DNA of 64,000 bases, taken from assembly GCA_002239105.1 (NCBI GenBank), contig MPNQ01000014.1:1-64000 (forward strand), read 5' to 3'. Positions 32,498-42,642 of this stretch are shown here, one piece after another (positions within the stretch are counted from its first letter, which is position 1; every line of letters begins with the position of its first letter). Source of the stretch: a marine group bacterium Sva0996 bin134. Its GTDB lineage: Bacteria; Actinomycetota; Acidimicrobiia; Acidimicrobiales; Bin134. Position numbers and translations under genes: made by a program. A model generated the notes under the pieces. It did no database searches and was not told the DNA's origin. It worked only from the letters and a program-made list of their open reading frames with translations.

Positions 32498-32784
32498 AAG
32501 ACCCCCGCGATGTCGTGCTGGCCCCGATTGTCTCTGAGAAGTCCTACGAGTTGCTCGAGTCCAACGTCTACACCTTCCGGGTCCACCCCGAATCTTCCAA
32601 GCCCGAGATCAAAGACGCCATTGAGACCCTGTTCGATGTCACCGTCGTCAAGGTCAACACCATGAATCGCAAGGGCAAGCGCCGCCGCAATCGGCGCAGC
32701 CCCACCTTCGGCCAAAAACCCGACACCAAGCGGGCATTGGTCACCCTCGCCGAAGGCGACCAAATCGAGTTGTTCGATGTCTGA
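32494..32784 (+). CDS. rplW: 50S ribosomal protein L23
   Basis: A 96-residue L23 at the tunnel exit, the docking point for trigger factor and SRP. Typical stretches: [40 protein letters not shown] and [16 protein letters not shown]. Length is standard. ATGA overlap with rplD; 8-nt gap to rplB. Confidence 0.97.
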   Translation: MKDPRDVVLAPIVSEKSYELLESNVYTFRVHPESSKPEIKDAIETLFDVTVVKVNTMNRKGKRRRNRRSPTFGQKPDTKRALVTLAEGDQIELFDV

Positions 32785-32792
32785 GGCAGGTC

Positions 32793-33629
32793 ATGGCAGT
32801 ACGTAGACGCAATCCCACCAGCCCCGGCCGCCGCTTTCAGACGGTGTCGGACTTTTCCGGTATCACCACCACGAAGCCGGAGCGGTCGCTGGTCGCCAAA
32901 AAGACCAGCACCGGCGGGCGCAACAACCATGGCCGCAAGACCTCCCGCCACCGAGGCGGAGGCCACAAGCAGCGGTATCGGGTCATCGATTTCAAGCGGG
33001 CCAAAGACGGCGTTCCGGCCACGGTGGCCTCAGTGGAATACGACCCCAACCGCAACTGCCGCATCCTGCTGCTGCACTTCCATGACGGGGAGAAGCGCTA
33101 CGTCTTGGCTCCTGAAGGTGTCGGCGTGGGCGACGTTTTGCAGAACGGTCCTGGATCTGAGATCAGGCCGGGCAACGCCCTGCCGCTTCGCTACATCCCG
33201 GTGGGTACCACCGTGCACGCAGTGGAACTGAAACCGGGCGGCGGCGCTCGCATGGCCCGCTCCGCCGGAGCCAGCGCCCAGCTCGTAGCCAAAGAAGGCA
33301 GCTTCGCCACCATCCGACTGCCCAGCACCGAGATGCGCCGAGTGCCCATCGACTGCCGGGCCACCGTGGGATCGGTGGGCAACGCCGAGGCCGAGCTCAT
33401 CAAGCTGGGCAAAGCCGGCCGATCCCGCTGGAAGGGAGTGCGGCCGCAAACCCGAGGTGTGGCCATGAACCCGGTGGACCACCCCCTGGGCGGCGGCGAG
33501 GGCAAATCCTCCGGTGGACGCCATCCCGTGTCGCCCTGGGGTCAGGCCGAGGGTCGCACCCGCAACAAGAAGAAGAAGTCACAGCAAATGATCGTCCGAC
33601 GGCGCCGTACCCGCGGCGGACGTCGCTAG
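32793..33629 (+). CDS. rplB: 50S ribosomal protein L2
   Basis: A 278-residue L2, needed for subunit joining and peptidyl transfer. Conserved regions: [20 protein letters not shown] near the N-terminus, the SH3-like core, and the C-terminal [20 protein letters not shown] segment with the conserved His that points to the peptidyl transferase centre. The C-terminus is lysine/arginine-rich. Standard length. Confidence 0.98.
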   Translation: MAVRRRNPTSPGRRFQTVSDFSGITTTKPERSLVAKKTSTGGRNNHGRKTSRHRGGGHKQRYRVIDFKRAKDGVPATVASVEYDPNRNCRILLLHFHDGEKRYVLAPEGVGVGDVLQNGPGSEIRPGNALPLRYIPVGTTVHAVELKPGGGARMARSAGASAQLVAKEGSFATIRLPSTEMRRVPIDCRATVGSVGNAEAELIKLGKAGRSRWKGVRPQTRGVAMNPVDHPLGGGEGKSSGGRHPVSPWGQAEGRTRNKKKKSQQMIVRRRRTRGGRR

Positions 33630-33656
33630 GGAAAAGACCGAAAGGAGGGACCGCAC

Positions 33657-33935
33657 ATGCCCAGAAGTTTGAAGAAGGGGCCGTTCGTCGACGGCCACCT
33701 ACTGCGCAAGGTTGACGCCCTCAACGACCAGAACACCAAGCAGGTCATCCGGACTTGGTCCCGCCGTTCCACCATCATCCCCGACATGGTGGGCCACACC
33801 ATCGCCGTTCATGACGGGCGCAAGCACGTGCCGGTGTACATCACCGAGTCGATGGTGGGCCACAAGCTGGGCGAATTCGCCCCCACCCGTACATTCCGAG
33901 CCCACGCCGGCCAAGAGCGGGGAGTCCGTCGCTGA
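33657..33935 (+). CDS. rpsS: 30S ribosomal protein S19
   Basis: A 92-residue S19 of the 30S head. It starts [20 protein letters not shown] and has [20 protein letters not shown] and the end [20 protein letters not shown] strong AAGGAGG site precedes the ATG. The stop overlaps the rplV start (TGATG). Confidence 0.98.
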   Translation: MPRSLKKGPFVDGHLLRKVDALNDQNTKQVIRTWSRRSTIIPDMVGHTIAVHDGRKHVPVYITESMVGHKLGEFAPTRTFRAHAGQERGVRR

Positions 33936-34651
33936 TGGCTACGGTCACCGTGGACAACGAGACCCGCCCGGGAAGCCGGGCTGTGGCCAAGTACGTGCGC
34001 TCATCGGCCTTCAAGGTCCGCGAGGTGCTCGACTTGGTGCGAGGGAAGTCGTATTCCGAGGCTCGGGAGATTCTGACCTTCTCCGAGCGGCGCATCTCCG
34101 ACGCGATCGCCAAGTGCCTCGACTCCGCGGTGGCCAATGCCGAGCACAACCACGAGCTCGACGGCGACGAGTTGTATGTCGCCGCCTGTTATGCCGACGA
34201 GGGTCCTACCCTGAAGCGCTGGCGGCCTCGGGCCCGGGGCCGGGCCACCCGCATCCGCAAGCGGACCTGCCACATCACCGTGGTGGTGGCCCGCTACTCC
34301 GATGAGGAACTGGCCGCCATCGACGCCCGCTTGGCCCTAAAGGGCACTGGTCGCCGCAGCTCGGCCGCCGAGGCCCGACGCCGGCGGGTGGCAGCCAGCC
34401 GGGAGCGCGACGCCGAGCGGGCCGAAGACCACGACCATGACGAGGAAGACCTCGAAGCCATGGACGAAACCGATGTGGTCGAAGACGACATTGAGGACGT
34501 CGAAGATGGCGAAGACGAAGCAGTCGCCGAAGCCGACGATTCCGAAACCGACGACGACGATGGCGAAGACGAAGCAGTCGCCGAAGCCGACGATTCCGAA
34601 TCCCAAACCGAGACCGAAGCCGACGTCGAATCCGACGAGAAGGAATCCTGA
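33935..34651 (+). CDS. rplV: 50S ribosomal protein L22, with long acidic C-terminal extension
   Basis: The L22 core (residues ~1-125) is normal: [34 protein letters not shown] and the tunnel-lining beta-hairpin [19 protein letters not shown]. Bacterial L22 usually ends near residue 115-130; this one runs to 238, the extra ~110 residues first Arg/Ala-rich then strongly acidic. The acidic part contains a 54-nt direct repeat. The extension would lie on the ribosome surface. Overlaps rpsS and rpsC by 1 nt each. Confidence 0.96.
   Translation: MATVTVDNETRPGSRAVAKYVRSSAFKVREVLDLVRGKSYSEAREILTFSERRISDAIAKCLDSAVANAEHNHELDGDELYVAACYADEGPTLKRWRPRARGRATRIRKRTCHITVVVARYSDEELAAIDARLALKGTGRRSSAAEARRRRVAASRERDAERAEDHDHDEEDLEAMDETDVVEDDIEDVEDGEDEAVAEADDSETDDDDGEDEAVAEADDSESQTETEADVESDEKES
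34505..34600 (+). repeat. Tandem repeat inside the acidic tail of rplV
   Basis: A 42-nt unit is present at 34505-34546 and identically at 34559-34600 (period 54 nt, 18 codons). Each encodes [14 protein letters not shown]. The exact DNA identity points to recent duplication in frame. Confidence 0.85.
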
Positions 34652-35553
34652 TGGGCCAGAAGATCAATCCTTACGGATTCCGACTCGGGGTCACCACCGA
34701 CTGGAAGTCGCGCTGGTTCGCCAATCGCCGAGAGTACGGCGACTTCATCATCGAGGATTGGAAGGTACGCGACTACTTGATGTCGGAACTGCCCCATGCC
34801 GCCATCAGCCGTATCGAGATCGAGCGCACCCGTGACCGGCTCCGGGTCGATGTCCACACCGCCCGACCGGGAATCGTCATCGGTCGCCGGGGCAGCGAGG
34901 CCGATCGGCTCCGCAACGGCCTGGCCAAGATCACCGGCAACAACCGGGTGCAACTCAACATCCAGGAGATCAAGCAGCCCGAACTCGACGCCGCCCTTAT
35001 CTCCCAGGGAGTGGCCGACCAGCTCGCCAACCGAGTGGCTTTCCGGCGGGCTATGAAGCGAGCGGTGCAGAATGCGCAGAAGGCTGGCGCTCTCGGCATT
35101 CGGGTGCAGTGCTCGGGCCGTTTGGGCGGCTCAGAGATGGCCCGCACCGAGTGGTACCGAGAGGGCCGCGTACCCCTGCACACCCTCCGGGCCGACATCG
35201 ATTACGGCTTTCGCGAGGCCCACACCACCTACGGCCGCATCGGGGTAAAGGTATGGATCTACAAGGGCGACATCCTCCCCTACAAGACCCAGGCCGAGGA
35301 CAAGATCAGCCGAGAGGCGGCCATGGCGGTGGGCGAGGCATCCGGCACGCAAAAGCCCCGAGCCGTGGTGTCCTCGGCAGCCGCCCCGCGCCAGGGCGAA
35401 GTTGAGCGCACCGAAGAGGCCGAAGAACCCGCACCCCTCATCAAAGAGGCTGATCCAGAATTCGAGAAGCTGCTTGAGGAGGAGGAAGACATCCTCCGCA
35501 CGACTCGCGAGCACCGCGAGACTCCTCACTTCCGACCCGGCGATGGAGACTGA
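34651..35553 (+). CDS. rpsC: 30S ribosomal protein S3, with extended C-terminus
   Basis: A 300-residue S3 at the mRNA entry channel. It begins [20 protein letters not shown]; the KH domain GxxG loop is in [17 protein letters not shown], and the C-terminal domain has [20 protein letters not shown] and [16 protein letters not shown]. After residue ~225 a Glu/Ala/Pro-rich tail of about 75 residues continues. Acidic tails are seen in some actinobacterial S3 proteins but add to the pattern in this cluster. 6-nt gap to rplP. Confidence 0.97.
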   Translation: MGQKINPYGFRLGVTTDWKSRWFANRREYGDFIIEDWKVRDYLMSELPHAAISRIEIERTRDRLRVDVHTARPGIVIGRRGSEADRLRNGLAKITGNNRVQLNIQEIKQPELDAALISQGVADQLANRVAFRRAMKRAVQNAQKAGALGIRVQCSGRLGGSEMARTEWYREGRVPLHTLRADIDYGFREAHTTYGRIGVKVWIYKGDILPYKTQAEDKISREAAMAVGEASGTQKPRAVVSSAAAPRQGEVERTEEAEEPAPLIKEADPEFEKLLEEEEDILRTTREHRETPHFRPGDGD

Positions 35554-35559
35554 CCAGTC

Positions 35560-35973
35560 ATGTTGATGCCCAAGAAGGTCAAGCACCGCAAGCACCATCG
35601 AGGCCGGACAAAGGGCATCGCCAAGGGTGGCACTGCTGTCACCTTTGGCGAGTACGGCATCAAGGCCCTTGAGCCGGGATGGATCACCGCGCGCCAGATC
35701 GAGGCCACCCGTATCGCCATCACCCGGCACATCCGTCGGGGCGGCAAGGTGTGGATCAACATCTTCCCTGACAAGCCGGTCACCGAGAAGCCCGCCGAGA
35801 CCCGCATGGGCTCGGGCAAAGGCAACCCGGAGCGATGGGTAGCGGTAGTGAAACCCGGCCGCATCCTGTTCGAGCTCTCCTACCACGACCGTGAGGTGGC
35901 CAAGACGGCCATCGAGCGGGGAATCCAGAAGCTCCCGATCAAAGCTCGGTTTGTCGAGCGCCAGGAGGGGTGA
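35560..35973 (+). CDS. rplP: 50S ribosomal protein L16
   Basis: A 137-residue L16 near the A-site tRNA elbow. Marks: [20 protein letters not shown] at the start, [20 protein letters not shown], the conserved [20 protein letters not shown] loop. Standard length. Its stop overlaps the ribosome binding site region of rpmC. Confidence 0.98.
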   Translation: MLMPKKVKHRKHHRGRTKGIAKGGTAVTFGEYGIKALEPGWITARQIEATRIAITRHIRRGGKVWINIFPDKPVTEKPAETRMGSGKGNPERWVAVVKPGRILFELSYHDREVAKTAIERGIQKLPIKARFVERQEG

Positions 35974-35978
35974 TTGCC

Positions 35979-36218
35979 ATGGCCCGCAAAGCAACCTGGC
36001 AGAACCTGAGCGACGCCGATCTCATCGAGCGGATCGACGAAGCCAAAGACGAAGTATTCAAGCTCCGCTTCCAAATCGTTACCGGCCGCTTGGACAACAC
36101 TTCCCGCCTCAAGCAGGCCAAAAAGGAAGTGGCTCGAGCCATGACCGAGCTGCGGATGCGGGAAATCCAAGCCTCGGAGGCGCTGGACGCTGAGATGGAG
36201 GAGGCCGGCAATGGCTGA
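35979..36218 (+). CDS. rpmC: 50S ribosomal protein L29
   Basis: A 79-residue helical L29 next to L23 at the tunnel exit. Typical: LSDADLIERIDEAKDEVFKL, LRFQIVTGRLDNTSRLKQAK. The ATG at 35979 is chosen because AGGAGGGG ends 8 nt upstream; a GTG at 35970 is inside that site. The last 8 nt overlap rpsQ. Confidence 0.96.
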   Translation: MARKATWQNLSDADLIERIDEAKDEVFKLRFQIVTGRLDNTSRLKQAKKEVARAMTELRMREIQASEALDAEMEEAGNG

Positions 36219-36528
36219 CCCAACAACCGAAACGGCTGATGCGGCCTCAATGGATGCCGAATCGCAGCCTGCTACCCGGCCCAACAGCCGAAAGGTGCGG
36301 GAGGGGATGGTGACGGCTGTCTCCATGGACAAGACCGCGGTGGTGGTCTCCACCGATCGCGTCCGCCATCGCCGATACAACAAGACCGTGCAGCGCACCA
36401 CCCGCCTGTATGTCCACGACGAATCCAACGAGCTCGCGGTGGGCGACAGGGTGCGGGTTCAAGAAACCCGTCCCCTGTCCAAGACCAAACGGTGGCGGCT
36501 GGTCGAGATCTTGGAGCGTGCCCGATGA
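36211..36528 (+). CDS. rpsQ: 30S ribosomal protein S17
   Basis: A 105-residue S17 with a ~27-residue polar N-terminal extension before the OB fold ([60 protein letters not shown]). The extension is of a type common in actinobacteria. An internal ATG at the 14th codon would shorten it. Overlaps rpmC by 8 nt and rplN by ATGA. Confidence 0.96.
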   Translation: MADPTTETADAASMDAESQPATRPNSRKVREGMVTAVSMDKTAVVVSTDRVRHRRYNKTVQRTTRLYVHDESNELAVGDRVRVQETRPLSKTKRWRLVEILERAR

Positions 36529-36893
36529 TCCAGCAAGAGACCAGGGTCAAGGTGGCCGACAACTCCGGAGCCAAAGAGGTGCTATGCATCCGAGTTCTGG
36601 GTTCGTCCCGGAAGCGCTACGCCACCATCGGCGACGTGTTCGTGGCCACTGTCAAAGACGCCATGCCCGGTGCGCAGGTTCGCAAGGGCGATGTGGTGCG
36701 CTGCGTGCTGGTAAGGGCCAAGAAAGAGAAGCGCCGCAAAGACGGCTCCTACATCCGCTTCGACGAGAACGCCGCTGTGCTCATCAACGAGCAGCAGCAG
36801 CCTCGGGGAACCCGCATCTTCGGCCCGGTTGGGCGGGAGCTGCGTGACAAGCGATTCATGCGCATCGTGTCGCTCGCACCGGAGGTGTTGTAG
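36525..36893 (+). CDS. rplN: 50S ribosomal protein L14
   Basis: A 122-residue L14 at the subunit interface. It starts [20 protein letters not shown] and contains [20 protein letters not shown] and [20 protein letters not shown]. Length is exact for the family. The start overlaps the rpsQ stop. Confidence 0.98.
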   Translation: MIQQETRVKVADNSGAKEVLCIRVLGSSRKRYATIGDVFVATVKDAMPGAQVRKGDVVRCVLVRAKKEKRRKDGSYIRFDENAAVLINEQQQPRGTRIFGPVGRELRDKRFMRIVSLAPEVL

Positions 36894-36898
36894 CCGCC

Positions 36899-37207
36899 AT
36901 GAAAGTCCGCAAGGGAGATCGGGTCCGAGTGCTCAGCGGTAAAGACCGGGGCAAGGAGGGCGAAGTCATGTTCGCCTACCCGGCCAAGGGAACGTTGATC
37001 GTCGACGGCGTGAACATCGCCAAGAAACACCAGGGGCCCCGCCAGGGGATCATGCAGACCGGCATCATCGACAAGGAGATGCCCATCAAGGCCTCCACCG
37101 TGGCCGTAATCAGCCCGGCCGACGGCCGCCCCACCCGGGTTGGGTACCGGTTTGACACCGATGGCCGAAAGATCCGGGTCTGCCGACGCACCGGGGTGGA
37201 TCTGTAA
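36899..37207 (+). CDS. rplX: 50S ribosomal protein L24
   Basis: A 102-residue L24, an assembly initiator. The KOW motif is clear ([20 protein letters not shown]), with [20 protein letters not shown] following and a basic C-terminus. It overlaps rplE by 1 nt (TAATG). Confidence 0.97.
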   Translation: MKVRKGDRVRVLSGKDRGKEGEVMFAYPAKGTLIVDGVNIAKKHQGPRQGIMQTGIIDKEMPIKASTVAVISPADGRPTRVGYRFDTDGRKIRVCRRTGVDL

Positions 37208-37773
37208 TGGCTGCCACCGCCACCGCTCCCCGGCTGCAAATCCTGTACCGCGAAGAGGTCCGCGACCAGCTCAAGGAGCAGTTGGGGCTCGACAACGTCA
37301 TGCAGGTGCCCCGATTCGAGAAGATCGTGGTCAACATGGGTGTCGGCGAAGCTGTGGCCCAGGCCAAGCTGCTCGACGGCGCGGTGGCCGACCTGACCAC
37401 CATCTCCGGCCAGCGCCCGATCATCACTCGGGCCAAGAAGTCCATCGCTAACTTCAAGATCCGCGAGGGGAACCCCATCGGGGCCAAAGTCACCCTTAGG
37501 GGTGTTCGCATGTGGGAGTTCCTAGACCGGCTTATCAACCTGGCCATCCCCCGCATCCGGGACTTCCGCGGCCTTTCGCCCCGCTCCTTCGACGGGAACG
37601 GCAACTACTCGTTCGGAGTCACCGAGCAGCTCATCTTCCCCGAAGTCGACTACGACTCCATCGACACCATCAGAGGTATGGACATCACCATCGTTACCAC
37701 CGCAAGCAACGACGAAGAGGGTCGAGCGCTGCTCGAAGCCTTCGCGTTCCCATTCCAAGCCGAGGGGCAATAA
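37207..37773 (+). CDS. rplE: 50S ribosomal protein L5
   Basis: A 188-residue L5 of the central protuberance, binding 5S rRNA. Typical: [40 protein letters not shown], and [20 protein letters not shown]. Standard length. Followed 4 nt later by rpsN. Confidence 0.98.
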   Translation: MAATATAPRLQILYREEVRDQLKEQLGLDNVMQVPRFEKIVVNMGVGEAVAQAKLLDGAVADLTTISGQRPIITRAKKSIANFKIREGNPIGAKVTLRGVRMWEFLDRLINLAIPRIRDFRGLSPRSFDGNGNYSFGVTEQLIFPEVDYDSIDTIRGMDITIVTTASNDEEGRALLEAFAFPFQAEGQ

Positions 37774-37777
37774 CTCA

Positions 37778-37963
37778 ATGGCAAAAAAGGCGCTTATCCA
37801 GAAGCAACAGCGAACGCCCAAGTTCAAGGTGCGGGCCTACACCCGCTGCCGCCGCTGCGGTCGGCCTAGAGCCGTGTACCGCAAGTTCGGCCTGTGTCGA
37901 GTGTGTCTAAGGGAGCTGGCCCACGCCGGCGAAATTCCCGGCCTGACAAAGGCGAGCTGGTGA
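37778..37963 (+). CDS. rpsN: 30S ribosomal protein S14, zinc-binding (type Z)
   Basis: A 61-residue short S14 with two CxxC pairs (CRRCGRP and CRVC) that bind zinc. This C+ form is the ancestral type; long zinc-free S14 is absent from the window. The position between rplE and rpsH is standard. Confidence 0.98.
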   Translation: MAKKALIQKQQRTPKFKVRAYTRCRRCGRPRAVYRKFGLCRVCLRELAHAGEIPGLTKASW

Positions 37964-37975
37964 GGTGATGCGACT

Positions 37976-38380
37976 GTGACCATGACCGACCCCATCGCCG
38001 ACATGTTGACCCGTATCCGCAACGCCAACACGGCCATGCGCGACGAGGTCAAGATGCCGTCCTCCAAACAGAAGGTGGCGCTAGCCGACGTTCTGAAGCA
38101 GGAGGGCTACATCCGCAGCTTCCAAGTTGCCGAGGCCGAAACCGGCCCCGGGCAAACCCTCACCATCGACATGAAGTACTCCGAACAGCGGGAGCGGGTC
38201 ATCTCGGGTATCACCCGGGTGTCCAAGCCCGGCCTGCGGGTGTACTCCAAGTCGGACAGAATCCCCCGAGTGCTGGGCGGCCTTGGTGTGGCCATCGTGT
38301 CCACCAGCAAAGGCCTGATGAGCGACCGCGAGGCTCGACGCCGCCGTATGGGCGGCGAAGTCGTCTGCGTGGTCTGGTAG
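37976..38380 (+). CDS. rpsH: 30S ribosomal protein S8
   Basis: A 134-residue S8, a primary 16S rRNA binder and, in E. coli, the repressor of the spc operon. It contains [36 protein letters not shown] and the end [20 protein letters not shown]. The GTG at 37976 gives the common actinobacterial start MTMTDP; the ATG at 37982 is the alternative. Confidence 0.97.
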   Translation: MTMTDPIADMLTRIRNANTAMRDEVKMPSSKQKVALADVLKQEGYIRSFQVAEAETGPGQTLTIDMKYSEQRERVISGITRVSKPGLRVYSKSDRIPRVLGGLGVAIVSTSKGLMSDREARRRRMGGEVVCVVW

Positions 38381-38390
38381 GAGGCCTGCG

Positions 38391-38930
38391 GTGTCACGAG
38401 TAGGAAAGAACCCGATCCCGGTTCCAGACGGTGTGGATGTGGCCATCGACGGCGCCCACGTCACCGTCACCGGTAGCCGCGGCTCGCTGGAGCACGATCT
38501 ACCCGAGGTCATCTCGGCCCGGATCACCGACGGTTTCGTTGTCGTCGAGCGCGCCGATGAGGAACGCAATACCAAGGCCCTGCACGGATTGAGCCGCTCG
38601 CTGCTGGCCAACATGGTCACCGGCGTCAGCGATGGCTACCGCAAGGAACTGGAGATCGTGGGCGTTGGCTACCGGGCCATCCCCCAAGGCGCCGCCAAAA
38701 TCGAGTTGCAACTGGGGTTCAGCCATCCGGTGCACGTAGAGGCCCCTGACGGCGTGACCTTCGAGGTGCCCAACCAAACGAGTATCCATGTGCTGGGAAT
38801 CGACAAGCAGGCGGTTGGTCAAGTAGCCGCCGACATTCGGGCCATCCGCAAGCCCGAGCCCTACCGGGGCAAAGGCATCCGCTACGCCGGTGAGCGGATT
38901 ATCCGCAAGGCCGGGAAGGCCGCCAAGTAG
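38391..38930 (+). CDS. rplF: 50S ribosomal protein L6
   Basis: A 179-residue L6 near the factor-binding site. It starts (GTG) [20 protein letters not shown], has two similar alpha/beta domains, and ends with [27 protein letters not shown] precedes the GTG by 5 nt. Confidence 0.98.
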   Translation: MSRVGKNPIPVPDGVDVAIDGAHVTVTGSRGSLEHDLPEVISARITDGFVVVERADEERNTKALHGLSRSLLANMVTGVSDGYRKELEIVGVGYRAIPQGAAKIELQLGFSHPVHVEAPDGVTFEVPNQTSIHVLGIDKQAVGQVAADIRAIRKPEPYRGKGIRYAGERIIRKAGKAAK

Positions 38931-38947
38931 TAGAGCTGGGAATCGAC

Positions 38948-39310
38948 ATGAGCAGCGTAAAGCACAAGCATCAGAGCCGGGTCCGGCGCCATCGCCGGGT
39001 TCGCAAGAAGGTCCAGGGCACCGCCGAGCGCCCCCGCTTGGCCGTGTACCGGTCCAATCGCCACATCATCGCCCAGGTCATCGACGACACCTCGGGCCAC
39101 ACCATTGTGTCGGCCTCTACCACCGAGTCTGAGCTGAAGTCCGGCCCGACCGGGAACATTGCCGGTGCCGCGGTGGTGGGCAAGCTCATCGCCGAGCGGG
39201 CCAAAGAGCAGAAAATCACCGCGGTCGTGTTCGACCGGGGCGGCTTCCGCTACCACGGACGAATCGCCGCCCTGGCTGACTCAGCCCGAGAGGCTGGACT
39301 GGAGTTCTGA
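38948..39310 (+). CDS. rplR: 50S ribosomal protein L18
   Basis: A 120-residue L18 that binds 5S rRNA with L5. Basic N-terminus, then [20 protein letters not shown] and the end [20 protein letters not shown]. Standard length; overlaps rpsE by 1 nt. Confidence 0.98.
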   Translation: MSSVKHKHQSRVRRHRRVRKKVQGTAERPRLAVYRSNRHIIAQVIDDTSGHTIVSASTTESELKSGPTGNIAGAAVVGKLIAERAKEQKITAVVFDRGGFRYHGRIAALADSAREAGLEF

Positions 39311-39894
39311 TGACTGATACCTCAACCTCAACACCAACCGGCGACGGTCAGCTACGCGACTCCCGGGTCATCAATATCAACCGGGTGGCCAAAGTGGTCA
39401 AGGGTGGACGCCGGTTCTCCTTCACCGCCCTGGTGGTGATTGGCGACGGCGCAGGACGCGTCGGCCTGGGCTACGGCAAGGCCAAAGAGGTGCCTCTGGC
39501 TATCCAAAAGGGCACCGAAGAGGCCCGGCGCAACCTGTTCCGGGTGCCGTTGGCCTCGTCTACAATCACCCACCCTGTGATTGGCGAGATGGGCGCGGGA
39601 CGGGTGCTGCTCAAGCCGGCAGCACCGGGTACCGGTGTGATTGCCGGCGGCGCCGCTCGAGCCATCCTCGAGGAGGCCGGTATCGGCGACGTTTTGTGCA
39701 AGTCACTGGGCTCCCCCAACCACATCAACGTGGCTCGGGCCACCATCGCCGGACTCAAGGCCCTCAAACGCCCCGACGAGGTAGCCCGCCATCGTGGGAT
39801 TCCCGCCGACGAGTTCGTGCCCGCTGGACTGCTTGCCGCCTACCGGGAATCGGAGCGCCAGTCTGCGGCTGCGTTGGCGGACGACGAGGAGTAG
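39310..39894 (+). CDS. rpsE: 30S ribosomal protein S5
   Basis: A 194-residue S5 that helps control decoding accuracy. It contains [17 protein letters not shown] sequence ([20 protein letters not shown]), [20 protein letters not shown] and [19 protein letters not shown]. The 17-residue N-terminal lead and short acidic tail are unremarkable. 5-nt gap to rpmD. Confidence 0.98.
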   Translation: MTDTSTSTPTGDGQLRDSRVININRVAKVVKGGRRFSFTALVVIGDGAGRVGLGYGKAKEVPLAIQKGTEEARRNLFRVPLASSTITHPVIGEMGAGRVLLKPAAPGTGVIAGGAARAILEEAGIGDVLCKSLGSPNHINVARATIAGLKALKRPDEVARHRGIPADEFVPAGLLAAYRESERQSAAALADDEE

Positions 39895-39899
39895 TCGCC

Positions 39900-40085
39900 A
39901 TGGCAATCAAGGTCACCCAAACCCGTTCTCGAATCGGCACCCGGCCCAAACAGCGCGGCACGCTGCGGGCTTTGGGCCTGCGAGGCATCGGGCAGACCAA
40001 CACCCTGCCGGATGCCCCCGAAATCAGGGGGATGATCGACAAGGTGTCCCACCTCATTTCTTGGGAGGAGACCGAGGAGTCATGA
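39900..40085 (+). CDS. rpmD: 50S ribosomal protein L30
   Basis: A 61-residue L30: IKVTQTRSRIGTRPKQRGTL followed by LRGIGQTNTLPDAPEIRGMI and KVSHLISWEE. The ATG at 39900 starts the fold. The stop overlaps the rplO ATG. Confidence 0.97.
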   Translation: MAIKVTQTRSRIGTRPKQRGTLRALGLRGIGQTNTLPDAPEIRGMIDKVSHLISWEETEES

Positions 40086-40567
40086 AGGTCCACGATCTGA
40101 AACCCGCTCCGGGATCGCGCAAGCAACCCCAGCGCAAAGCTCGGGGTATCGCCGGCAAGGGCGGCAAAACCGCCGGCCGAGGCACCAAGGGACAAAGGGC
40201 CCGGAGCAAGATCCCCGTCGGGTTCGAGGGCGGCCAGATGCCCTTAGCCCGCCGAGTGCCCAAGCTGCGGGGATTCAAGAACCCGTTCCGAGTGGAATAC
40301 CAGGCCATCAATCTGGACGTCATCGAAGCCACCGGGCTCGACGAGATCACTCCCGAGGTGCTGCACGAGCACGGACTCCTACACAAGGGCGCCCTGGCCA
40401 AGGTGCTGGGCCGCGGCGAGTTGTCCCGGGCCGTCACCGTCAAAGCCCACGGATTCTCCGAGTCGGCAAAGGCGGCCATCACCGCCGCAGGCGGTAGCGT
40501 TGAGGTGTTGCCCAAACCCTTCACCGGCCGACCGCCGGCCAAGGGCAACGCCCTTACCAACCGATAG
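40082..40567 (+). CDS. rplO: 50S ribosomal protein L15
   Basis: A 161-residue L15, a late assembly protein. It starts MKVHDLKPAPGSRKQPQRKA, has the glycine-rich GIAGKGGKTAGRGTKGQRAR and FEGGQMPLARRVPKLRGFKN, and ends in an L18e-like domain (AKAAITAAGGSVEVLPKP). Overlaps rpmD by 4 nt. Confidence 0.98.
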   Translation: MKVHDLKPAPGSRKQPQRKARGIAGKGGKTAGRGTKGQRARSKIPVGFEGGQMPLARRVPKLRGFKNPFRVEYQAINLDVIEATGLDEITPEVLHEHGLLHKGALAKVLGRGELSRAVTVKAHGFSESAKAAITAAGGSVEVLPKPFTGRPPAKGNALTNR

Positions 40568-40603
40568 CCGAAGCCCGACTGGGTCAAAGGAGTAGGAATC
40601 GCA

Positions 40604-41953
40604 GTGCTCACCAGGGTTTTCAATATGTTCCGGGTGGCCGACCTGCGGAACAAGATCCTGTTCACCCTGTCCATGCTGGTGATATTCCGCCTCGGTGTCG
40701 CCATCCCCTCCCCTGGCGTTGACCTCGATGCCGTAGACCAGCTCCGCAACCAGGCCGATGCTGGCGGCGTCACCGGGCTGTTGAACTTCTTCTCCGGCGG
40801 CGCCCTGGCGCAGTTCGCCATATTCGCCCTGGGCATCTTCCCCTACATCACCGCGTCCATCATCATGCAGGTGCTGGGAGTGGTGATCCCCCGCATCGAG
40901 CAATGGCAGAACCAGGGCGCGGTCGGCCAGCGCAAGATCACCCAGTGGACTCGGTACTTGACCATTGCCATCGCCATCATCCAGGCCACCTCCTTCTCCT
41001 TCCTGTTCCACAACGGCGGAGGCGGCTTCAGCCTCACCGGAGGCAACGCCAACCAGGCCATAGACTTGCTGCCCAACTTCACTGCCCCCCGGGTGTTCCT
41101 GGTGGTGCTCACCCTCACCGCCGGCACCGCTCTTTTGATGTGGATGGGTGAGCTCATCACCCAAAAGGGCATCGGCAACGGCATGTCGCTGATCATCTTC
41201 GCCTCGGTGGTCTCCACCATCCCCAACCAGTTCTCCCTGGTGAAGGCGTCTTCGGGCTGGGGCGCGGTCTTCGTAATCGCCCTCATGTACTTGGGACTTC
41301 TGGTGGCCATCGTGTTCGTGGAGAACGGGCAGCGGCAGATTCCGGTGCAGTTCGCCAAGCGGGTGGTGGGCCGGCGCATGGCCGGCGGCCAGAGCACCTA
41401 CATCCCGCTGAAGGTGAACCAGTCCGGCGTTATCCCCATCATCTTCGCCAGCTCGGTGCTGTATCTGCCCATCCTGTTGTCGGCCGTGCTGCCCTCCGAC
41501 TCCAACCCCGACCACAACACCTGGGGTGAGAGCGTCCAAAACTGGGTGAACACCAATCTGGGCGACCCCGCCGACACGGTGTATCTGGTGGTCTTCGCCC
41601 TGTTGATCGTGGGATTCGCCTACTTCTACACCGCCATCACCTTCGACCCGGTCAAGCAAGCCGACCAGATCCGCAAGCAGGGCGGATTCATTCCCGGCAT
41701 CCGACCGGGTCGCCAAACCGAGCGTTACCTGGGCCGCATCCTGTCCCGAATCACATTGCCCGGTGCGCTGTTCATCGCCGCGGTGGCCGTCATTCCCGCC
41801 ATCGCCCTTTCCCAGTACATACCCTCCCAGAGCACCGCGGCTTATAGCTTTAGCGGCATCTCTGTGCTCATTGCCGTAGGCGTGGCTCTGGAGACCATGA
41901 AGCAGATCGACAGCCAGCTCATGATGCGAAACTACGAGGGCTTCTTGAAGTAA
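40604..41953 (+). CDS. secY: Preprotein translocase subunit SecY
   Basis: A 449-residue integral membrane protein with ten predicted helices, the protein-conducting channel. It shows FRVADLRNKILFTLSMLVIF (helix 1), the plug region after GVDLDAVDQLRNQ, ALGIFPYITASIIMQ, QGIGNGMS-like KGIGNGMSLIIFASV and the cytoplasmic loop GRRMAGGQSTYIPLKVNQSG that meets the ribosome and SecA. A GTG start at 40604 with AAGGAG ~10 nt upstream. The stop overlaps the adk ATG (TAATG). Confidence 0.98.
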   Translation: MLTRVFNMFRVADLRNKILFTLSMLVIFRLGVAIPSPGVDLDAVDQLRNQADAGGVTGLLNFFSGGALAQFAIFALGIFPYITASIIMQVLGVVIPRIEQWQNQGAVGQRKITQWTRYLTIAIAIIQATSFSFLFHNGGGGFSLTGGNANQAIDLLPNFTAPRVFLVVLTLTAGTALLMWMGELITQKGIGNGMSLIIFASVVSTIPNQFSLVKASSGWGAVFVIALMYLGLLVAIVFVENGQRQIPVQFAKRVVGRRMAGGQSTYIPLKVNQSGVIPIIFASSVLYLPILLSAVLPSDSNPDHNTWGESVQNWVNTNLGDPADTVYLVVFALLIVGFAYFYTAITFDPVKQADQIRKQGGFIPGIRPGRQTERYLGRILSRITLPGALFIAAVAVIPAIALSQYIPSQSTAAYSFSGISVLIAVGVALETMKQIDSQLMMRNYEGFLK

Positions 41954-42510
41954 TGCCGCTGGTGCTGGTCATTTTGGGGCGTCAGGGGTCGGGCAAGGGC
42001 ACCCAGGCCTCGCTGCTGTCCGAGCGCTATGGGGTGATCCACATCTCCACCGGCGACATGCTGCGAACCGCGGTAGCCGCGGGCACAGAGCTGGGGCTGA
42101 GGGCCAAAGCGGTGATGGATGCCGGCGACCTCGTCGGCGACGACATCATGATCGGCATCGTGGACGAGCGCCTGGCTGCCGCCGACATCGGAGCCCACGG
42201 CGTTCTGCTCGACGGCTTCCCCCGTACCACCGCCCAGGCCGACGCCCTCGCCCAGATCCTGGGGGGAACCGGCCCCGATCTGGCCATCAATTTGGACGTT
42301 CCCATTGCCGAAGTCACCGAGCGGATGCTGGCCCGAGGCCGGGCCGATGACACTGAGGAGGCCATCGCCCGCCGGCTGGAGCTCTACGAAGCCGAGACCG
42401 CTCCGCTGTTGGCCTGGTTCGAGGATCGGGGTTGTCTGTCCGTGATCGACGGGTTGGGCACCGAAGACGAGGTGTTCGCCCGTCTCAACAAGGCGATCGA
42501 CGCCCTTTAG
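41953..42510 (+). CDS. adk: Adenylate kinase
   Basis: A 185-residue short-type kinase converting ATP + AMP to 2 ADP. P-loop GRQGSGKGTQASLL, AMP-site HISTGDMLR, DGFPRTTAQA, and the lid region RADDTEEAIARRLELY without the zinc-binding insertion of long forms. Its location after secY is typical. Directly coupled to secY. Confidence 0.97.
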   Translation: MPLVLVILGRQGSGKGTQASLLSERYGVIHISTGDMLRTAVAAGTELGLRAKAVMDAGDLVGDDIMIGIVDERLAAADIGAHGVLLDGFPRTTAQADALAQILGGTGPDLAINLDVPIAEVTERMLARGRADDTEEAIARRLELYEAETAPLLAWFEDRGCLSVIDGLGTEDEVFARLNKAIDAL

Positions 42511-42534
42511 TGCCACTCAAGCCCACCAGCCGGT

Positions 42535-42563
42535 TTGTCCCCATCGATATCGCCCGATAGCAT
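42535..42563 (+). promoter_or_regulatory. Promoter before infA
   Basis: TTGTCC (42535-42540), 17-nt spacer, TAGCAT (42558-42563). Transcription would begin near 42570, about 70 nt before infA. It would boost infA-rpmJ-rpsM-rpsK-rpsD-rpoA-rplQ independently of the upstream operon. Confidence 0.5.
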
Positions 42564-42642
42564 TGCCATTCGGCTCAAATAGTGGGCCGTTATTCGCGCG
42601 GTTAGCCGCACCAGCTTGCCAAGTCGTCAGGAGAGGTCGCCC

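Noticed and set aside
40379..41716. 445-codon minus-strand frame across rplO and secY
   Set aside because: Antisense to secY; the hydrophobic codons of the membrane protein read as His/Gln/Gly-rich sequence in reverse.
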